From Pseudomonas sp. 21 (GTDB taxonomy: Bacteria > Pseudomonadota > Gammaproteobacteria > Pseudomonadales > Pseudomonadaceae): 64,000 nucleotides of DNA. The stretch is from NCBI RefSeq assembly GCF_000955805.1, contig NZ_JYOA01000015.1:16065-80064 (forward strand), in the 5' to 3' direction. The notes under the pieces are model-generated. The model was not told the origin of the DNA. It ran no database searches and saw only the letters and a program-made list of their open reading frames with translations. This document shows positions 63,063 through 64,000 of the stretch, piece after piece. Each line of letters starts with the position of its first letter. The stretch's first letter is position 1. The translations under genes and the position numbers were made by a program.

Positions 63063-63276
63063 GGAAGTTTAGCCGCGCAAAAACTAAATATTGACCCAGT
63101 TTCACCAACCCCCTACCCTCTCGCCCGGCGCCTAAGAAACGCCTGTCACACAGCGGCCTGACCGCTCCCGAAAGTTGAGCGGCTTTTTTGAGCACGCCGG
63201 ATTCATTCGTCCTCGAAAAACCTCTGCGACGCCGGGAGTGGGCTAATACAAGACCCGAAAGGGGAATACGTCCGGC
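63063..63276. other. Intergenic part of the accessory segment
   Basis: Contains the terminator at 63162-63190 and a partial copy (CCTAAGAAACGCCTGTCACA, starting at 63131) of the right half of the palindrome at 63277-63342. No ORF is supported. Confidence 0.5.
63162..63190 (+). terminator. Intrinsic terminator after the AT-rich gene
   Basis: CCGCTC-loop-GAGCGG then CTTTTTTG, 100 nt past the stop. Confidence 0.75.
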
Positions 63277-63342
63277 CCTCTGTGTGGGGTTTCTTAGCTC
63301 CCGGCACCCAGCCCTAAGAAAGCTGGTCACATCACACAGAGG
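63277..63342. repeat. Large two-tier palindrome upstream of the BRO-N gene
   Basis: Outer arms CCTCTGTGTG (63277-63286) and CACACAGAGG (63333-63342); inner arms TTTCTTAG (63290-63297) and CTAAGAAA (63314-63321). The right outer arm ends in AGAGG, 2 nt before the next ATG, so it contains the ribosome-binding site of the mini-ORF. Confidence 0.85.
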
Positions 63343-63344
63343 TA

Positions 63345-63407
63345 ATGGATATGCCTTTCACCCCCAGCCTTCGCCCCGAAGGCGCTTCGCTGTACCCGCC
63401 CTCTTAG
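63345..63407 (+). CDS. Candidate 20-residue leader peptide upstream of the BRO-N gene
   Basis: AGAGG ends 2 nt before the ATG. The peptide starts MDMPFTPSLRP and ends LYPPS: proline-rich, which can slow ribosomes. It ends 22 nt before the BRO-N start. The ribosome-binding site lies inside the large palindrome, so access to it could depend on RNA folding. Not verified by comparison. Confidence 0.4.
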   Translation: MDMPFTPSLRPEGASLYPPS

Positions 63408-63429
63408 CCCTCTTTCCCGGAGGTGCGCC

Positions 63430-63900
63430 ATGTCTGAAGAGGTCCTGATCCCCACCGAATTCATCCGCCACAAGCGCTTGCTACGCGCCGTGCTGCTGGA
63501 AGACCTGTGCTGGTTCTGCGCCCACGACCTGGGCCGGCTGATCGGCTCGCCCTATCTGGCCGAGCGCGTGGAGCGCAACCTGGACGACGACCAGTTCCGC
63601 CGCGCCTGGGTGCGCGATGGCAATGGCGAATACGTAGATGAGCTGCTGATCAGCGAGTCGGGCGCCTATGCCGCGTTGATCCAATACTTCCATCCGGAGA
63701 ATCGCAGCGTGCGGCAGTGGTTGTCGCAGCAGGTGATTCCGACGCTGCGCAACCAGCACCACACCGACCTGGGCGAACCAATGCGGGAAATGTTGCGCGG
63801 GCCGACGGAGTCGTTGTCGGTGTTGAGGTGGCAAGGCGTGTTGTGGATGCCGTATCGGCAGTGGCCGGAGTTGAGTGCCCGGCTGGAGGGTGGTGCCTAG
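63430..63900 (+). CDS. BRO-N domain protein (phage antirepressor-like)
   Basis: 156 residues, GGAGG before the ATG. BRO-N-like pattern: KRLLRAVLLEDLCWFCAHDLGRLIGSPYL (F/W-rich start), YVDELLISESGAYAALIQYFHPENRSVRQWLSQQVIPTLR (the ISExG...W....V.P..R core), then a short unique tail. BRO-N proteins are common in phages as antirepressors or DNA-binding regulators. No other phage genes are visible, so it may be a prophage remnant or domesticated regulator. GC content is host-like, unlike the AT-rich gene before it. Confidence 0.8.
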   Translation: MSEEVLIPTEFIRHKRLLRAVLLEDLCWFCAHDLGRLIGSPYLAERVERNLDDDQFRRAWVRDGNGEYVDELLISESGAYAALIQYFHPENRSVRQWLSQQVIPTLRNQHHTDLGEPMREMLRGPTESLSVLRWQGVLWMPYRQWPELSARLEGGA

Positions 63901-63928
63901 GATGGTGTGGAGCGGAGCGATGCCCATC

Positions 63929-63962
63929 GCTCTGCTCGCCCCGTCGCTCTGCTCGCCCCGTC
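63929..63962. repeat. 17-bp direct tandem duplication
   Basis: GCTCTGCTCGCCCCGTC repeated twice without spacer (63929-63945 and 63946-63962), followed by GCT, the start of a third. Confidence 0.9.
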
Positions 63963-63980
63963 GCTGGGCGAGGCCTCGAT

Positions 63981-64000
63981 TGTAGGAGCGGGCCATGCCC
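63981..64000. repeat. REP, left part, cut by window end
   Basis: TGTAGGAGCGGGCCATGCCC, a GC-variant of the REP core; the partner, if any, is outside the window. Confidence 0.6.

Overview
The window is a GC-rich, gene-dense stretch of a Pseudomonas chromosome, most probably from the P. aeruginosa side of the genus (P. nitroreducens, citronellolis or knackmussii-like). This rests on near-familiar protein sequences (OprH, PhoP, NrdA with two ATP-cones, PcpS, MvaU, IF3 with an AUU start), on blocks that I recall side by side in P. aeruginosa PAO1, and on Pseudomonas REP sequences. The order of the blocks is not that of PAO1, so the genome is rearranged relative to it. No species call was made by search.

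Layout. 1-4.5 kb (minus): thrS-infC-rpmI-rplT-pheS-pheT, the translation operon, with an intrinsic hairpin before pheS. 4.7-9 kb: a hydrolase, an MvaU-type nucleoid protein, several small secreted proteins or lipoproteins, an 18-C homopolymer and tRNA-Val(GAC). 9.1-15.5 kb: a polyamine-type FAD oxidase, a formate/nitrite-type channel, a PA2779/PA2778 peptidase pair, a binding protein and moaA. 15.7-23.8 kb: a TetR regulator, a GlcG-like protein and the glyoxylate-to-glycerate route gcl-hyi-glxR-ttuD-pyk. 24-30.3 kb: a urea transporter, a DapF-like protein in which both catalytic cysteines are serine, SstT, a voltage-gated K+ channel and a DUF4139 protein. 30.5-36.4 kb: sulfate-binding protein, a DmpA-type aminopeptidase with an amino-acid permease and LuxR regulator, and an FkbM methyltransferase. 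36.7-41.8 kb: an HD protein, adenylate cyclase CyaB, dctA with a sigma-54 promoter and palindromic activator sites, and an AraC regulator. 41.9-46.7 kb: phoQ-phoP-oprH, then a PL7 lyase translationally coupled to a lytic transglycosylase. 46.9-53.5 kb: dienelactone hydrolase, pcpS, an OprD porin, modABC and a divergent Mop protein. 53.6-56.6 kb: a ModE-like box before a possible small RNA, then an RstA-GNAT-RstB operon. 57-61.8 kb: nrdA and nrdB with a long regulated leader. 61.95-64 kb: accessory DNA with an AT-rich membrane coiled-coil gene, a large palindrome, a 20-codon ORF and a BRO-N gene.

How it works together. Most of the window is core physiology: translation, C2/C4 carbon use, Mg2+/envelope response, molybdate and sulfate uptake and dNTP synthesis. 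Mobile or variable material is confined to REP elements in intergenic gaps and to the last 2 kb after nrdB.

Most interesting: the Ser/Ser DapF paralogue; a ModE-like operator placed in front of an apparently non-coding unit; the AT-rich gene and BRO-N locus with its palindrome; and the nrdA leader (DnaA box, paired NrdR-like boxes, Cys-rich mini-ORF). Long antisense ORFs (up to 1349 codons) are GC-codon shadows and were left out.
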